Source: Siphonodentalium dalli
Taxonomy: Eukaryota; Mollusca; Scaphopoda; Gadilida; Siphonodentaliidae
Direction of reading: 5' to 3'
Length of the DNA stretch: 64,000 nt
Assembly: GCA_032622095.1 (NCBI GenBank)
Contig: CP136069.1
Span: 155,113,043 to 155,177,042 of the forward strand
Positions 33,501 through 38,169 of this stretch are shown piece by piece. The position numbers and the translations under genes are program-made. The notes beneath the pieces are model-generated. The model was given only the letters and a program-made list of their open reading frames with translations, ran no database searches and had not been told where the DNA came from. Within the stretch, counting starts at the first letter, position 1; each line of letters begins with the position of its first letter.

Positions 33501-34165
33501 TATTGGGGGGGGATACCCAGGCCTGAGTATCTTCCCCCCCCCCCCCCCCCCCCCACCCAGCACCTACATATGACAAAAATTAAACGTATGATTTTATTGC
33601 TTTATAATTTGCTTTATATAGTCATGAAATGGCGAGAAATTAACTTTATATGAGCAAAATAGTTAAACTTCAAAATAACAAACAACAAAATTTTAATAGT
33701 TTTCTCGGCATTTCTTACCAAAATATAAAATAAGTGAGGGAAAAAAAATGTACGAGTGGGGGGGAAGATACTCAGGGTGAGGGGGAGATACCCCAGGTAT
33801 ATTCCCCCCCCCTGGGGGGGAAGATACCCAGGGGGGAAATATCGTGTTACACCGGTATGTCAATTAAAACGCAACCATTGTTTCAAAATTCATTAACCAA
33901 TCAATAATAATGAAATCACACCAACAAAACATATTTTCCTAACCTGGGCAAAAAAAATCCCAGATTCAGCAAAATTCCCGAAACCATGGGATAACAACAA
34001 ATTCAGATATAGTGCTGGGTATTAGTTCAATATCAAAGGTTAATCTTTAACTATCTGAGTTAACCATACCTTCTGCCTCTTTCTAAGTATATAGTTTTTC
34101 CAGAGAAGAAGCTTCAGCTGTCTGAAGTAACTCTTCACGGATGACGGCACACGCTGAGATGCCAT
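464..34165 (-). CDS. ABCA1-like: ABCA-subfamily lipid transporter, N-terminal part (9 coding exons)
   Basis: Full-size ABCA proteins are membrane ATPases that move phospholipids, sterols or retinoids across bilayers. Nine exons join with consistent phases to give 468 codons: 34165-34070, 27282-27186, 21302-21161, 18226-18093, 16233-16073, 8996-8730, 3289-3040, 1739-1603 and 583-464. The order matches human ABCA1/ABCA4: an LLLWKN start motif, transmembrane helix 1, then TEC-HYEAKALPSTGTL (human HECHFPNKAMPSAGTL), ending with GKIPYSPDTPAVQ (human GKILYTPDTPATR). About a dozen N-glycosylation sequons fit the first extracellular domain. The second half of that domain, the remaining helices and both ATPase domains lie beyond position 1. 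Family assignment is secure. Whether it is orthologous to ABCA1, ABCA4, ABCA7 or ABCA12 cannot be decided from this part. Confidence 0.93.
1075..1535. repeat. complex inverted repeat
   Basis: GAAATACTCTCATTTTAACA followed by TTCAATATGACTATGTGA (1111-1155) is inverted at 1488-1530. A third part-copy is at 1345-1385. CCCAGTTTATCTCC (1202) is inverted at 1260 and 1400 (GGAGATAAACTGGGTAATTT). It fits in a single intron and looks like a foldback element. Confidence 0.6.
1603..1739 (-). CDS. ABCA1-like: ABCA exon with GKI-Y-PDTPA motif
   Basis: 137 nt between a TTATTTCAG acceptor and a GTTTGT donor, phase 1 in and phase 0 out. It encodes ATLSDNTGYSNIIGRYIFPV followed by IFGKIPYSPDTPAVQRVIKE. The GKI-Y-PDTPA block is one of the best conserved parts of the ABCA extracellular domain (GKILYTPDTPATRQVM in ABCA1). 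Confidence 0.93.
1860..2770 (+). mobile_element. pearl-like element, core family B
   Basis: About five imperfect monomers of roughly 170-185 bp. They are marked by GGGGCATAACTC, GGAACCCAAATTCGAACTTG, ATACCAAATTTGATTGAAAT and TTATCATCCGGA. An (ACGG)-type run at 2704-2730 follows, then a hairpin (ATACGGCCG...CGGGCGTAT). This layout, tandem core then ACGG microsatellite then short 3' module, is that of bivalve pearl/CvE-like non-autonomous elements. Confidence 0.7.
3040..3289 (-). CDS. ABCA1-like: ABCA exon: extracellular segment, two possible donors
   Basis: The acceptor GAATTGTTCAG is followed by FQESGLQRTLSDLINSTGVD, then DAMSIFLCGRKGSLFSQN, aligning with the SRIVCGHPEGGG zone of ABCA1, then a serine/asparagine-rich part. 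I end the exon at 3040 (GTACGT donor, 250 nt, phase 1). A second donor (GTGAGA) six bases upstream would end it at 3046 in the same phase, dropping only two residues. Both forms join cleanly to the next exon. Confidence 0.85.
3316..3772. mobile_element. long foldback MITE, third terminal type (GTGACCCGCC ends)
   Basis: GTGACCCGCCATATCAAATC at the left and its complement at the right, flanked by ATAT on both sides. Inside are the same CAATGCATTCTCTTATATAT hairpins with CGACC/GGTCG tips. The ends are unrelated to the TTAA families, and the whole 457 bp is near-palindromic. Confidence 0.8.
4075..4275 (+). mobile_element. pearl-like core family D remnant
   Basis: Single degraded monomer (ATACCAAATTTCATTCAC, ATGATGATCAGACAAACAGT, GAAATCCAAGATGGCCGCTG, CCCAAAATGACTCGTTCC) with no microsatellite or cap. 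Flanking copies of a GTGTTTTGGGACTTTTA-containing segment at about 4008 and 4373 suggest a local duplication. Confidence 0.5.
4276..5640. other. intron, no gene seen
   Basis: AT-rich ABCA intron between the family D remnant and the first hAT MITE. Short open frames in both strands show no family resemblance. GGATAAAAATTATATTTGG at 4350 belongs to a local duplication with 3800-4060. Confidence 0.5.
5651..5905. mobile_element. hAT-type MITE, 8-bp duplication CATGGACA
   Basis: Termini CAAGCCTTGAAATAG and complement. Perfect 8-bp duplications lie at 5643-5650 and 5906-5913. The interior is four inverted arms of AATGAGGTCCCCAGAGGGTG and GAATTTAGTGATGCTA around GC-rich tips. Confidence 0.9.
6326..6483. 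mobile_element. TTAA palindromic MITE
   Basis: Bounded by TTAACCTTTCCATGACTGG and CTGTCATAAAAGGGTTAA, with one central hairpin (GCGTGTCTCCCATAGGGAGC). TTAA ends and CCCTTTCATGAC-like termini indicate piggyBac-type mobilisation. This is a short, single-hairpin form. Confidence 0.8.
6487..6739. mobile_element. hAT-type MITE, 8-bp duplication GTTAACTT
   Basis: Same family as 5651-5905. Perfect duplications are at 6479-6486 and 6740-6747. The duplicated site includes the TTAA end of the MITE at 6326-6483, so this copy inserted after that one. About 90 bp of flank (AACTGGAGATCTGGAATCCT) also resembles the flank of the first copy. Confidence 0.9.
6811..7178. mobile_element. TIR element, AGATGGTCTATCTCTTCC ends
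   Basis: AGATGGTCTATCTCTTCC at the left and GGAAGAGATAGACCATCT at the right. Inverted subterminal segments TATAAAATAATAGAT and ATTATTTATTATTTTATCCC lie inside. About 368 bp. A worn terminus also occurs at 5625-5640. Confidence 0.72.
7200..8050 (+). mobile_element. diverged pearl-like core remnant
   Basis: About four loose monomers (CCCATCTAGAGGTCACC, GATCCATATGAAG, GATGATCGGATGA, AAGGATTTAGT) resemble family D but are much diverged. The block then passes into CATAACTCTCG and a family-F-like segment (TGGTTTTCGAACTCGTTC) with TTAGGACGCCCACC. No clear cap is seen. Confidence 0.45.
8730..8996 (-). CDS. ABCA1-like: ABCA exon: largest extracellular exon here
   Basis: 267 nt, phase 0 at both ends, between a TTCCAACAG acceptor and a GTCAGT donor. 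It encodes 89 residues starting IIQQYIDDPSWFMRLLEIRD and ending FNVPEFWRE. It includes NRLCERNYIHDLI, DAFHDQLCNLTLGQTQ and two cysteines. In ABCA1 this zone carries TSLCNGSKSEE and ELCGLPREK, with the same spacing of a cysteine-containing helix pair. Similarity is weaker here than in the first exons, as is usual for this domain. Confidence 0.87.
9259..10487. mobile_element. hAT element, non-autonomous, 8-bp duplication ACGGAATC
   Basis: TAGTGCTGAAACGG at the left and CCGTTTCAGCACTA at the right, with ACGGAATC at 9251-9258 and 10488-10495, 1229 bp. Both subterminal zones are packed with AACCGGTT-type motifs. No transposase motifs were recognised in the interior. Confidence 0.9.
10731..11214. 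mobile_element. foldback element carrying a SINE
   Basis: CAGAACACAAC at the left and GTTGTGTTCTG at the right. The arms ATCTCGAATCTTTTATC and GATAAAAGATTCTCGATT enclose TTGCGGACGGCGCAA and its complement. The SINE at 10872-11187 split the right arm. Confidence 0.72.
10872..11187 (-). mobile_element. tRNA-derived SINE with 13-bp target duplication
   Basis: Read on the minus strand it starts GGGGCCTCGGTGGCTCAATC, with A box TGGCTCAATCGG and B box GGTTCAAATCC in tRNA spacing. It ends in a (TCAA)n tail (TGATTGATTG on the plus strand). TCTCGATTAAGAT flanks it on both sides, a 13-bp target duplication. It landed inside the foldback element 10731-11214. Confidence 0.85.
11375..11472 (-). mobile_element. 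SINE 3'-part remnant
   Basis: GGGGTTT and GTTTTATCGGTGGAGGAAA match the plus-strand 3' half of the SINE at 10872-11187 (GTTTTAGTGGTGGAGGAAA). It is preceded by a TTTATTTATT tail. The tRNA-like head is missing, so this is an older or truncated copy. Confidence 0.55.
11907..12302. mobile_element. hAT-type MITE, long form, diverged
   Basis: Ends GCAAATAGTGTGTCTGTC and TTTGCAGGCTTG. The middle holds the long-form block (GAAGTATCTATAGTCTCAAA, TTGCAGAAGAAAAAATACAC). No duplication could be read. Confidence 0.7.
12355..14690. repeat. dispersed repeat G, copy 1 (12355-12512 and 14233-14690)
   Basis: Halves GAGAGAGGAAGGACTTTATT...TTCCCTTATCTAGCAATAG and GTCAGAAAATGTATAGGAAA...GGGCCATTTATTTCAATGCA match 61750-63290. 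They are separated by the insertion 12513-14232. About 600 bp without it. Class unknown. Confidence 0.65.
12513..14232. mobile_element. 1.7-kb insertion in a dispersed repeat, short imperfect TIRs
   Basis: The repeat copy at 61750-63290 reads through CTAGTAATAGTCAGAAAATG, whereas here GCAATAGAGCGATTCC opens and GAATGCTCTATAGTCAG closes about 1.72 kb of extra sequence. TAGAGC and GCTCTA mark the ends. The interior has a 26-bp duplication (GTTCTACTGTACGACAAAAT) at 13390-13440 and no recognised gene. Confidence 0.65.
14740..14977. mobile_element. hAT-type MITE, 8-bp duplication CTCTTTTG
   Basis: Perfect duplications at 14732-14739 and 14978-14985. The right terminus is shortened to GACAGCTTG, having lost about 20 bases of the usual ATTTCAAGG end, yet the duplication is still clean. 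Confidence 0.88.
14986..15840. other. intron, no gene seen
   Basis: ABCA intron sequence between a hAT MITE and the splice-site duplications; nothing else recognised. Confidence 0.5.
15109..16075 (-). repeat. duplicated 5' splice-site segment downstream of ABCA exon 5
   Basis: On the plus strand ACCAAATTCAGTCCAACACA then TGACTTACCTG recurs at about 15910, 15982 and 16045 (the last is the real donor region). Weaker forms are at 15112 and 15848. On the minus strand the copy at 15939 again reads CAG/GTAAGT. The period of the last three is about 65-72 bp. Confidence 0.75.
16073..16233 (-). CDS. ABCA1-like: ABCA exon: extracellular segment rich in sequons
   Basis: 161 nt between a TTTCGACAG acceptor and a CAG/GTAAGT donor, phase 1 in and phase 0 out. 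It encodes SMQIGNLILNATALRDEIIR, then QNISISENIIEQLLNAS and NITTPQQ. Four sequons (NAT, NIS, NAS, NIT) fit a glycosylated extracellular domain. The donor and flanking intron sequence are duplicated several times downstream (see 15850-16075). Confidence 0.88.
16234..17288. other. intron, no gene seen
   Basis: ABCA intron 4. A weak inverted pair (GTGCATGC...GCATGCAC, 16890-16960, with TAGTTACGGACGTCATAGTA between) is the only structure noted. Confidence 0.45.
17289..17726. mobile_element. hAT-type MITE, long form
   Basis: CAAGCATTCAAATAG on the left and CTATTTCAAGGCTTG on the right, 438 bp. The long-form middle includes CTATAGTCTCAAATTAACAT and AATTTGCAGAAGATAAAATG. Long forms probably reflect the parent of the 250-bp copies. 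Confidence 0.75.
17811..18062. mobile_element. TTAA palindromic MITE
   Basis: TTAACCCCTTTAATGACGGG on the left and GCTCCAGACATGGAATGTTTAA-type end on the right, with two hairpins between. A further half-hairpin at 17766-17806 abuts it on the left, probably from another copy. Confidence 0.75.
18093..18226 (-). CDS. ABCA1-like: ABCA exon: extracellular helical segment
   Basis: 134 nt between a TATTTACAG acceptor and a GTAAGT donor, phase 2 in and phase 1 out. It encodes LSKLIRDSEVILSNQSN, then DIVADVRTLQSLVSLVANGT, aligning with ARLFSDARRLL and MRKVLRTLQQI of ABCA1. Two sequons (NQS, NGT) are present. Confidence 0.9.
18738..18980. mobile_element. TTAA palindromic MITE, left end worn
   Basis: Two hairpin cores (TCTTATATATGCGAGGCTCC and partner) and the right terminus CCAGTCATGAAAGGATTAA. 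The left terminus is reduced to TAACAGGAGCTGCACTGG. The sequence after it matches that after the MITE at 30891-31202. Confidence 0.75.
19081..20283 (+). mobile_element. pearl-like element, core family C (174-bp monomers)
   Basis: GAACAGACA-type marks fall at 19331, 19505, 19679, 19853, 20026 and 20200, a 173-174-bp period. ACGG repeats follow at 20216-20250, then a hairpin ATACCCCCC...GGGGGTATAA. The paralogous sequence near 31305 lacks the whole block (CAAATTATAATGATGG), which gives its borders to within a few bases. The long minus-strand open frame across it is a by-product of the repeat. Confidence 0.78.
20308..20345. mobile_element. TTAA MITE terminus fragment
   Basis: TTTCAAGAAGCTCCAGTCAT then GAAAGGGATA, the right end of the same MITE family without its core. 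Confidence 0.55.
20349..20852. mobile_element. second copy of the 31904-32412 element, left end missing
   Basis: TAACGGATGTACATCTCTTG through GGCTTTTTAAAGAGACTG matches 31930-32412 closely over about 500 bp. Confidence 0.7.
21161..21302 (-). CDS. ABCA1-like: ABCA exon: start of extracellular domain
   Basis: 142 nt between a CGACAG acceptor and a GTATGT donor, phase 1 in and phase 2 out. It encodes CHYEAKALPSTGTLSFIQSY, then a CTLDNKC motif aligning with ICNANNPC of ABCA1, and ends FDQS(L), aligning with FNKSI. The paired cysteines are those of the conserved N-terminal extracellular loop. Confidence 0.92.
21430..22020. mobile_element. hAT-type MITE, long form, with a younger copy inside
   Basis: The outer copy runs CAGCCTGGATATAG to ACAGACTTG. 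At 21596-21746 a short copy (CAAGCCTTGAAATAG to CTATTTCAAGGCTTG) sits in its GGATCAGAT site. GATCAGAT recurs on both sides, with six extra bases on the left. Confidence 0.75.
21596..21746. mobile_element. short hAT-type MITE nested in a relative
   Basis: 151-bp form with one palindromic unit instead of two, and complete 15-bp termini. GATCAGAT flanks it. Confidence 0.8.
22540..24250 (+). mobile_element. pearl-like element, core family D (about 160-bp monomers)
   Basis: About ten monomers carry CAAAGGATTTAGTCATGCAA, AATCCAAGATGGCTGCTGG, CCCCAAAATGACTCGTTCCC and GACAAATTTCATGA. The block ends in a GGACGGATGCC-type run and an AGCTCAAACTT...AAGTTGAGCT hairpin. Neighbouring monomers alternate GGCTGCTGG and GGCCACCAG forms, a hint of a dimeric higher-order unit. 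Confidence 0.72.
24430..25095 (+). mobile_element. pearl-like element, core family E
   Basis: Three monomers of about 170 bp (GTAGGAATAAAAGCTCGGAC, GGGATAACTCCACCAAAAAA, GCACAGGTTCCCATGGT). GACGGACGGACGACGGACGG follows at about 25023, then the hairpin ATACCCCCGTAAC...GGGGGGTATAATAATGATG, whose right arm matches that of family C. Confidence 0.72.
25117..25427. mobile_element. TTAA palindromic MITE
   Basis: Left end CCTTTATAGGAGCTGTGG, two hairpin cores, right end CTCCAGTCATGGAAGGGTTAA-like. It follows directly on the pearl-like block 24430-25095 and is followed by the 35-bp minisatellite. Confidence 0.75.
25438..25999. repeat. 35-bp minisatellite, about 16 copies
   Basis: The unit is TTTGTATACCATACCGGCTA followed by GTTCAATCTTACACA. 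The first eight or so copies are identical; later ones change to GATCAATC, then GACCAATC with ATACTGG, and two copies lose a base near 25905-25960. Confidence 0.92.
26190..26383 (+). CDS. exon-like open frame, unrecognised
   Basis: After a T-rich tract and GGCAAAAG, an open frame without an upstream ATG runs through EMAEKFAKMNNEPQVLKFNY, IPPPERNSFFHWSEVHEINH and MLTSQAQHKRNQNKY to a TGA. The composition is protein-like (charged, low in rare residues, one PPPER turn), unlike the surrounding repeats. It could be the last exon of a plus-strand gene or an old copy of one. No partner exons were found nearby, and it lies within a transporter intron on the opposite strand. I do not recognise the family. 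Confidence 0.35.
26663..26875. mobile_element. mariner-type foldback MITE, TA duplication
   Basis: CAGTAATGCCCTAAATAATC to its complement, with TA on both sides. The two arms are almost perfectly complementary over the whole 213 bp, meeting at AAGCTATCAGTGAGAGCTTT. Confidence 0.88.
27186..27282 (-). CDS. ABCA1-like: ABCA exon: transmembrane helix 1
   Basis: The exon follows a TTTTTTCAG acceptor and ends at a GTGAGT donor in phase 1 (97 nt). It encodes residues 33 to about 65. IQLAIEIIWPLVLFIILVAV is the first membrane helix, matching the VAWPLFIFLILISV segment of human ABCA1. The TEC at the end starts the conserved extracellular cysteine motif that is completed by the next exon. Confidence 0.93.
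27375..27588. mobile_element. mariner-type foldback MITE, TA duplication
   Basis: CAGTAATGCTCTAATTAATC to its complement, flanked by TA. The tip is GAAAGCTCTCCCCGAGAGCATT. The changed terminal bases (CTCT/AGAG instead of CCCT/AGGG) are matched in both arms. Confidence 0.88.
27699..28171. mobile_element. hAT-type MITE, long form
   Basis: 473 bp with CAAGCCTTGAAATAG left end and CTCAGGCTTG right end. Flanks TGTTGAAC and TGCTGAAC match at 7 of 8 bases, an aged duplication. Confidence 0.8.
28780..30860 (+). mobile_element. pearl-like element, core family F, split by a hAT insertion
   Basis: About six monomers of about 172 bp (AAACAAAGTCCAATAACTCC, CCGGCCGGACCTGG, CATATACCAAATATCTTTGA). GGACGGACGGCTCGACGGAC follows at 30777, then the hairpin TATCCCCTGCAAA...GGCGGGGGATA. 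The hAT element 28940-30042 interrupts it with a clean 8-bp duplication, so the block is older than that insertion. Confidence 0.7.
28940..30042. mobile_element. hAT element, non-autonomous, 8-bp duplication TGAAATCA
   Basis: TAGGGCTTCACGG to CCGTGCAGCCCTA, duplications at 28932-28939 and 30043-30050, 1103 bp. Subterminal GGTATTTAGTCATACCGCGG-like motifs occur at both ends. GAGACGA repeats lie near 29140-29190. It sits in a pearl-like block. Confidence 0.9.
30891..31202. mobile_element. TTAA palindromic MITE, nearly full length
   Basis: TTAACCCTTTCATGACAGGA on the left and TCCAGTCATGAAAGGATTAA on the right frame two facing hairpins joined by TTACAAGGTCATGGTAAATA. This is the clearest copy in the window for defining ends and length (312 bp with both TTAA). 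Confidence 0.85.
31414..31622. mobile_element. TTAA palindromic MITE, inverted orientation
   Basis: TTAACTTTCATGACTGGAGC on the left and CTCCTGTCATGAAAGGGTTAA-type end on the right. The first hairpin is reduced by deletion and the second is intact. Confidence 0.8.
31904..32412. mobile_element. TIR element, CAGTCTCTTTAAAAAG ends
   Basis: CAGTCTCTTTAAAAAGACGATGA-type end at the left and its complement at 32390-32412. No clear target duplication. A second copy without the left end is at 20349-20852. Confidence 0.65.
32516..33858. mobile_element. C/G-homopolymer foldback element
   Basis: ATACCGGTGTA at the left end and TACACCGGTAT at the right. Between lie direct and inverted copies of a module of about 165 bp (ATATAAAGTTAATTTCTCGC, TCATATGTAGGTGCTGGG). 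They alternate with runs of 8 to 22 C or G and the motif ACTCAGGCCTGGGTAT. Left of about 33010 the module runs one way, from 33020 to 33480 the other way in tandem, and after 33500 it is reversed again. The C runs may be miscounted by sequencing. Confidence 0.75.
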
Positions 34166-34187
34166 ACTTTAGTAGAATCTCAGTAGC
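34070..34187 (-). CDS. ABCA1-like: ABCA exon with start codon
   Basis: The ATG is at 34165-34163 and 32 codons follow (residues 1-32), ending LWKNYILRKRQK before a GTATGG donor at 34069 (phase 0). Human ABCA4 has LLLWKNWTLRKRQK at the same place, which fixes the start. A pyrimidine-rich stretch ending in TATAG at 34188 looks like a 3' splice site. The 22 bases 34187-34166 would then be the end of the 5' UTR, with at least one non-coding exon further right that I could not identify. Residues 1-32 are the short cytoplasmic lead before helix 1. Confidence 0.92.
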
Positions 34188-34423
34188 CTATAAAAAAAAC
34201 TTAATGTTAAAAATAACATTCCTTATATATCTACATGTATACTATATTGATCTTCTGAGAACAAAGAGGGGCTAATCATGATTACATACATTAAACCATA
34301 CATTCAGGATACAAACATATCTTGAAACAGAAATATAGTGGCCAGGGATGGATCCAGGACCAAAACTTCAGATGCCCAAACAAATTTATTTTATTTGGCA
34401 AAATGTTTTTGTTTGTAATAAAT
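34188..34423. promoter_or_regulatory. upstream flank of ABCA start exon, no promoter identified
   Basis: The exon seems to begin at a splice acceptor, so the transcription start must lie further right. No TATA box, initiator or CpG-rich stretch stands out between 34188 and 40000. Confidence 0.3.
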
Positions 34424-34660
34424 TTAACCCTTACATGGCTGAAGCTGCCTGAAATTTTGCGAAAAACCCTGTGCCAATGAATTCTCTTATATATGCGAGT
34501 TTCCCATAGGGAGCCTCGCATATATAAGAGAATACATTGGCCTAACAATATGTAAGCCAGTGTTTTCTCTTATATATGCGGGGCTCCCTATGAGAGACTT
34601 GAGCATATATAAGAGTATACACTGGCATAATCTTCTAATTCATGGTGCCATGACTTTAGT
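34424..34660. mobile_element. TTAA palindromic MITE, right end worn
   Basis: TTAACCCTTACATGGCTGAA on the left and two hairpins; the right end is degraded. It lies just upstream of the ABCA start exon, within 300 bp. Confidence 0.7.
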
Positions 34661-34850
34661 GGAGGAAATTCTACCCAGACACTATTTTACTCAATGGGGG
34701 TTGTTCAAATACAGAATACATTATATTACTATGCTATCAGTAACATCGGGTTGTATTCCATATTTCCGAGCTGCTATCGATTTGAATAAACCGCACCAGG
34801 GACACACTAAAACTGGTAAGTAGAGGCCGTGTCAGTACCATATTTACAGT

Positions 34851-35403
34851 CAGTGTTCACGCTGCCGTGAGCAAATTTCGTAAATTGAGAAAGAAAAACA
34901 AAAGTGGCTCAACAAAATGGCCTAGTGGCTAAAGAAAGTGGCTCAAAGAATTTGGGTGTATGGCTCTTAAATTAACTGCCGTCCGACAGATTAAGTTCAA
35001 CAATCAGGCAACACTATCCGCCACAAGAGAATGAATGAAAGCGTTCGCTAATTGATTCTCAGCTTATGCCACAGGGACTGGTTGTAATTGTATCACGTAC
35101 AGTGAATGGATTTCCTATTTCTACTCGATAAAAACACATATCCATTGTATTCCTTTCACATCGCCAAACATTTGTGAAACAAAGAAAGGACAAATATCCT
35201 ATAATATCAGACTTTTCATACACACTATATTGTGTACCTGTGTCAACTGAAATGTGAGAGGACCTTCTCGTACCAACATTTAATCAAAGATAAAATATGG
35301 GTTGAAAAAAAAATGTGGCTCAAGTAAATGAAAAGTGGCTCAAAAAAATTCACAAGTGGCTAAGGTGGTGGCTCAAGAAATTTGTTGGCCAGTGTGAACA
35401 CTG
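34851..35403. mobile_element. hAT element, non-autonomous, 8-bp duplication TTTACAGT
   Basis: CAGTGTTCACGCTG to CAGTGTGAACACTG, with perfect TTTACAGT on each side (34843-34850, 35404-35411), 553 bp. AGTGGCTCAA-type motifs recur near both ends, probably subterminal repeats. Confidence 0.92.
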
Positions 35404-35582
35404 TTTACAGTGCCTCTGATCATTATCATACCTCACACATAGACAGTATCAGTCATAAACTGTCCTAATTCAACTCCAAAATAGTGAGACAGAGAGCTTT
35501 ACTTGTGGGAGAAATCCCACATCCGCTATCAATGTGAGGGGGCACCCCCTCCCATAACGACCCCAACATTCGGGATTTGCAT

Positions 35583-35625
35583 TCCACATACATGTACATG
35601 TACATTGTACATGTACATGTATCAT
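35583..35625. repeat. ACATGT-rich simple repeat
   Basis: ATACATGTACATGTACATTG, then the complement; a short self-complementary run. Confidence 0.7.
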
Positions 35626-35879
35626 GGTTAGAAAACAGATGTTCCCAAACAATACCTGTACCCATCTCTGCCTATGGTACCTGCACAAAGGGGCTTGCAG
35701 CCCATTTGGGTGCTTCACACAAATTTAGACTTTTAAAAACGTTTTGATTAAATTTAAAAATACAAAAGTTATTTAATTTAAAAAAATTTCTTTGGTTGGA
35801 ATTCCTTGCACAATTTAAAAAAAATTAACTTTTTATACATGTATACACATATATATATTTTTTTTTAAACTAACACCGT

Positions 35880-36000
35880 AGTAACATCCGTCGGGGCACA
35901 ATGAGTCACCACATCAAATTTGGTTGAAATTGGTCCAGGGGTCTGGGGAAAAACAGACAAGCAGACAGATCCTACTCTTTAAATTTTATACAGAGATGTA
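35880..36000 (+). mobile_element. pearl-like fragment
   Basis: CATCAAATTTGGTTGAAATT followed by CAGACAAGCAGACAG and ATCCTACTCTTTAAATTTTA. It carries the shared box and a degenerate microsatellite but no tandem core. Confidence 0.35.
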
Positions 36001-36724
36001 GCTATAGCATGGTTGCCTAAACTGGTTATGACCATAAGAGGGAAGTGAGCATCTTTTGAGTGAGTCTCTGTCGAGTCCAATAGATGCCATATCCCCTGAG
36101 TGGACATAAACAGTTTAAAGATGGTCTATCTCTTTGTATAACTAGTTTTATATAGTTTCCTGGGTATAAAATAATAAATATGAATCAAAGACACCTGTCT
36201 GGAAATGCTACTATCAAATAATATTTATTTTATTTAGAATTTTACATAAATAAATTTCGAAAACCATTTGGAGTGTAGCATGTGGGATAACTCTATCTAA
36301 AAAATAGGAACGAAACAAATTTCCACTCGATTATTGCATTATACAAGAAAATATTTATATAAAATCAATATTAACTGATAGAACCCTTTCCGGACAGGTG
36401 TCTTGGACTCATATCTATTATTTTATACCCCGGAGACTACATGTACTAGTATATAACAAGACAGTCAATGACTGTGGGGTCGCTCACCAGACTGCAAAGA
36501 CTGATAAGACTGGGACTCTGGAGACTACAACAGTCAGAACTTTTCATAATCACTTTAAAAGAAATAGCTCTAAACAGGATATGTGGCTAGAGAGACTTCA
36601 CATATGTATGTAGTTTGGTGAAAATCCACCTTGAAATTACCAACTGTACACTACTGATCACCCTCTCCTACACAAGCTCAACAAGTCCCCTTTGACCGGG
36701 CTACAGGGTTCCAAGGTAGATGTT

Positions 36725-37124
36725 TTAACCCTTTACCCAACAAACCGGCCAAAACCGGCCAAATAAAGCTTCAACAGCCTAAAATATCTTCGGTCTGTCT
36801 CAATAGAACCATACAAATATGGATATCATTGGAACCGGCTCCTTGACCACATTGTGATAGTTACAGTTATGCCCTGTGCCAATGCATTCTCTTATATATG
36901 CGAGTCGACCATAGGTCGCCTCGCATATATAAGAGAATGCATTGGCCTAAAAAAAAACTTTTTTTAACACTTTTTACCATTTTTTCTTACATTCTTTAAC
37001 AATTTTATAATTTTTAATGTGTTAAGCCAATGCATTCTCGTATATATGCGAGGCGACCTATGGTCGACTCGCATATATAAGAGAATGCATTGGCACAGGG
37101 CGGTTCTGTTGGGTAAAGGGTTAA
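36725..37124. mobile_element. TTAA MITE, second terminal type (CCCAACA ends)
   Basis: TTAACCCTTTACCCAACAAA on the left and CTGTTGGGTAAAGGGTTAA on the right. Internal arms (CAATGCATTCTCTTATATAT) are the same as in the CATGAC-ended family, but the hairpin tips read CGACCATAGGTCG instead of CTCCCATAGGGAG. 400 bp. Confidence 0.85.
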
Positions 37125-37275
37125 TGAATTTGGTATTTCAATGATTTTATTAGACACAAAAGTGTTAACTCCCCATAGCCCCACCATTTCTTGACAAATT
37201 GACCTCATTTTAACAAATCTGAATCTCAGTCACTTAAGGATCCTCCTGATTGCTCCATACTATATGTAAGCTAAA

Positions 37276-37787
37276 TACAGTAATGCCCTAATTAATCGAC
37301 TCATTTAACCACAGCAGAATTATGGGTAACTTTAGTGACGCTATCCAGCACAGTGGGCTAGCATCACTAAATTCACCCTCTGGGGACCTCATTCTGCTAA
37401 GGCCCTCAACTGCTATGGCAGACCTAGGATAAGATTGAAGTTCCCCAGTTGAAGTTGATGTTCACCCATTGGACACCTCAATTATGAATTTTATCTTCTG
37501 CAAATTAGGGGATATAGAAACTTCCTAGAAGGGTAACTAACAACAATGTTAATTTGATACTATAGATACTTCCAAGAAGATGAGGCCTAAGCAGAATGAG
37601 GCCTCCAGAGTGTGAATTTGGTGATGCTAGCCTGCTGTGTGGGATAGCATCACTAAATTCACCCTCTGGGGACCTCATTCTGCAAATGACAGACATCTTA
37701 TTTGCCCTGTTGAACAATACATGATAGATTGTGCCTCTTATTAATGATTCTCTGACCTGCAAATGTCAGAAACACTAAATTCAGGCA
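37276..37787. mobile_element. chimeric patch: mariner-type MITE end joined to hAT-type MITE
   Basis: ACAGTAATGCCCTAATTAAT through GAATTATGGGTAACTTT (37276-37333) is the left end of the mariner-type MITE. From TTTAGTGACGCTATCC on, the sequence is the long-form hAT MITE, ending near 37700 with an extra worn terminus at 37757-37787. The join suggests a deletion or recombination at the shared GGTAACTTT/TTTAGTG stretch. Confidence 0.65.
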
Positions 37788-38169
37788 GTTTGTTTAAAAT
37801 TGCTAGCAGTATGTTTATACAAGCTGTCAGTGACATTTTATTCTAATCTAGATTAATGACCTGTGTTTCTCTCTGTCTATCCACAAAGAGATATCTGCAA
37901 CTTTAATAGAACAGGTATTAATATTGGAAGCTGGAAATGATATCCATTGGAAGGGATGTTGGTTGGGTGTAGGCCACTGCAGGGTGGGTGGGTCTGGGCC
38001 ATGTAGGAGGGGGATAGGTAATGGAATATTTCTGTAATTTCAGAAGATTAAAGTTTCATAACTCTGCAGATGTTATAATGGTGTAACTTTTTTCAAATTT
38101 TATAACATGCTTAAAAATAATTTTTTTGTTTGTTAAATTGAGTAAGGTGAAAATTCCAAAAATCTAAAT

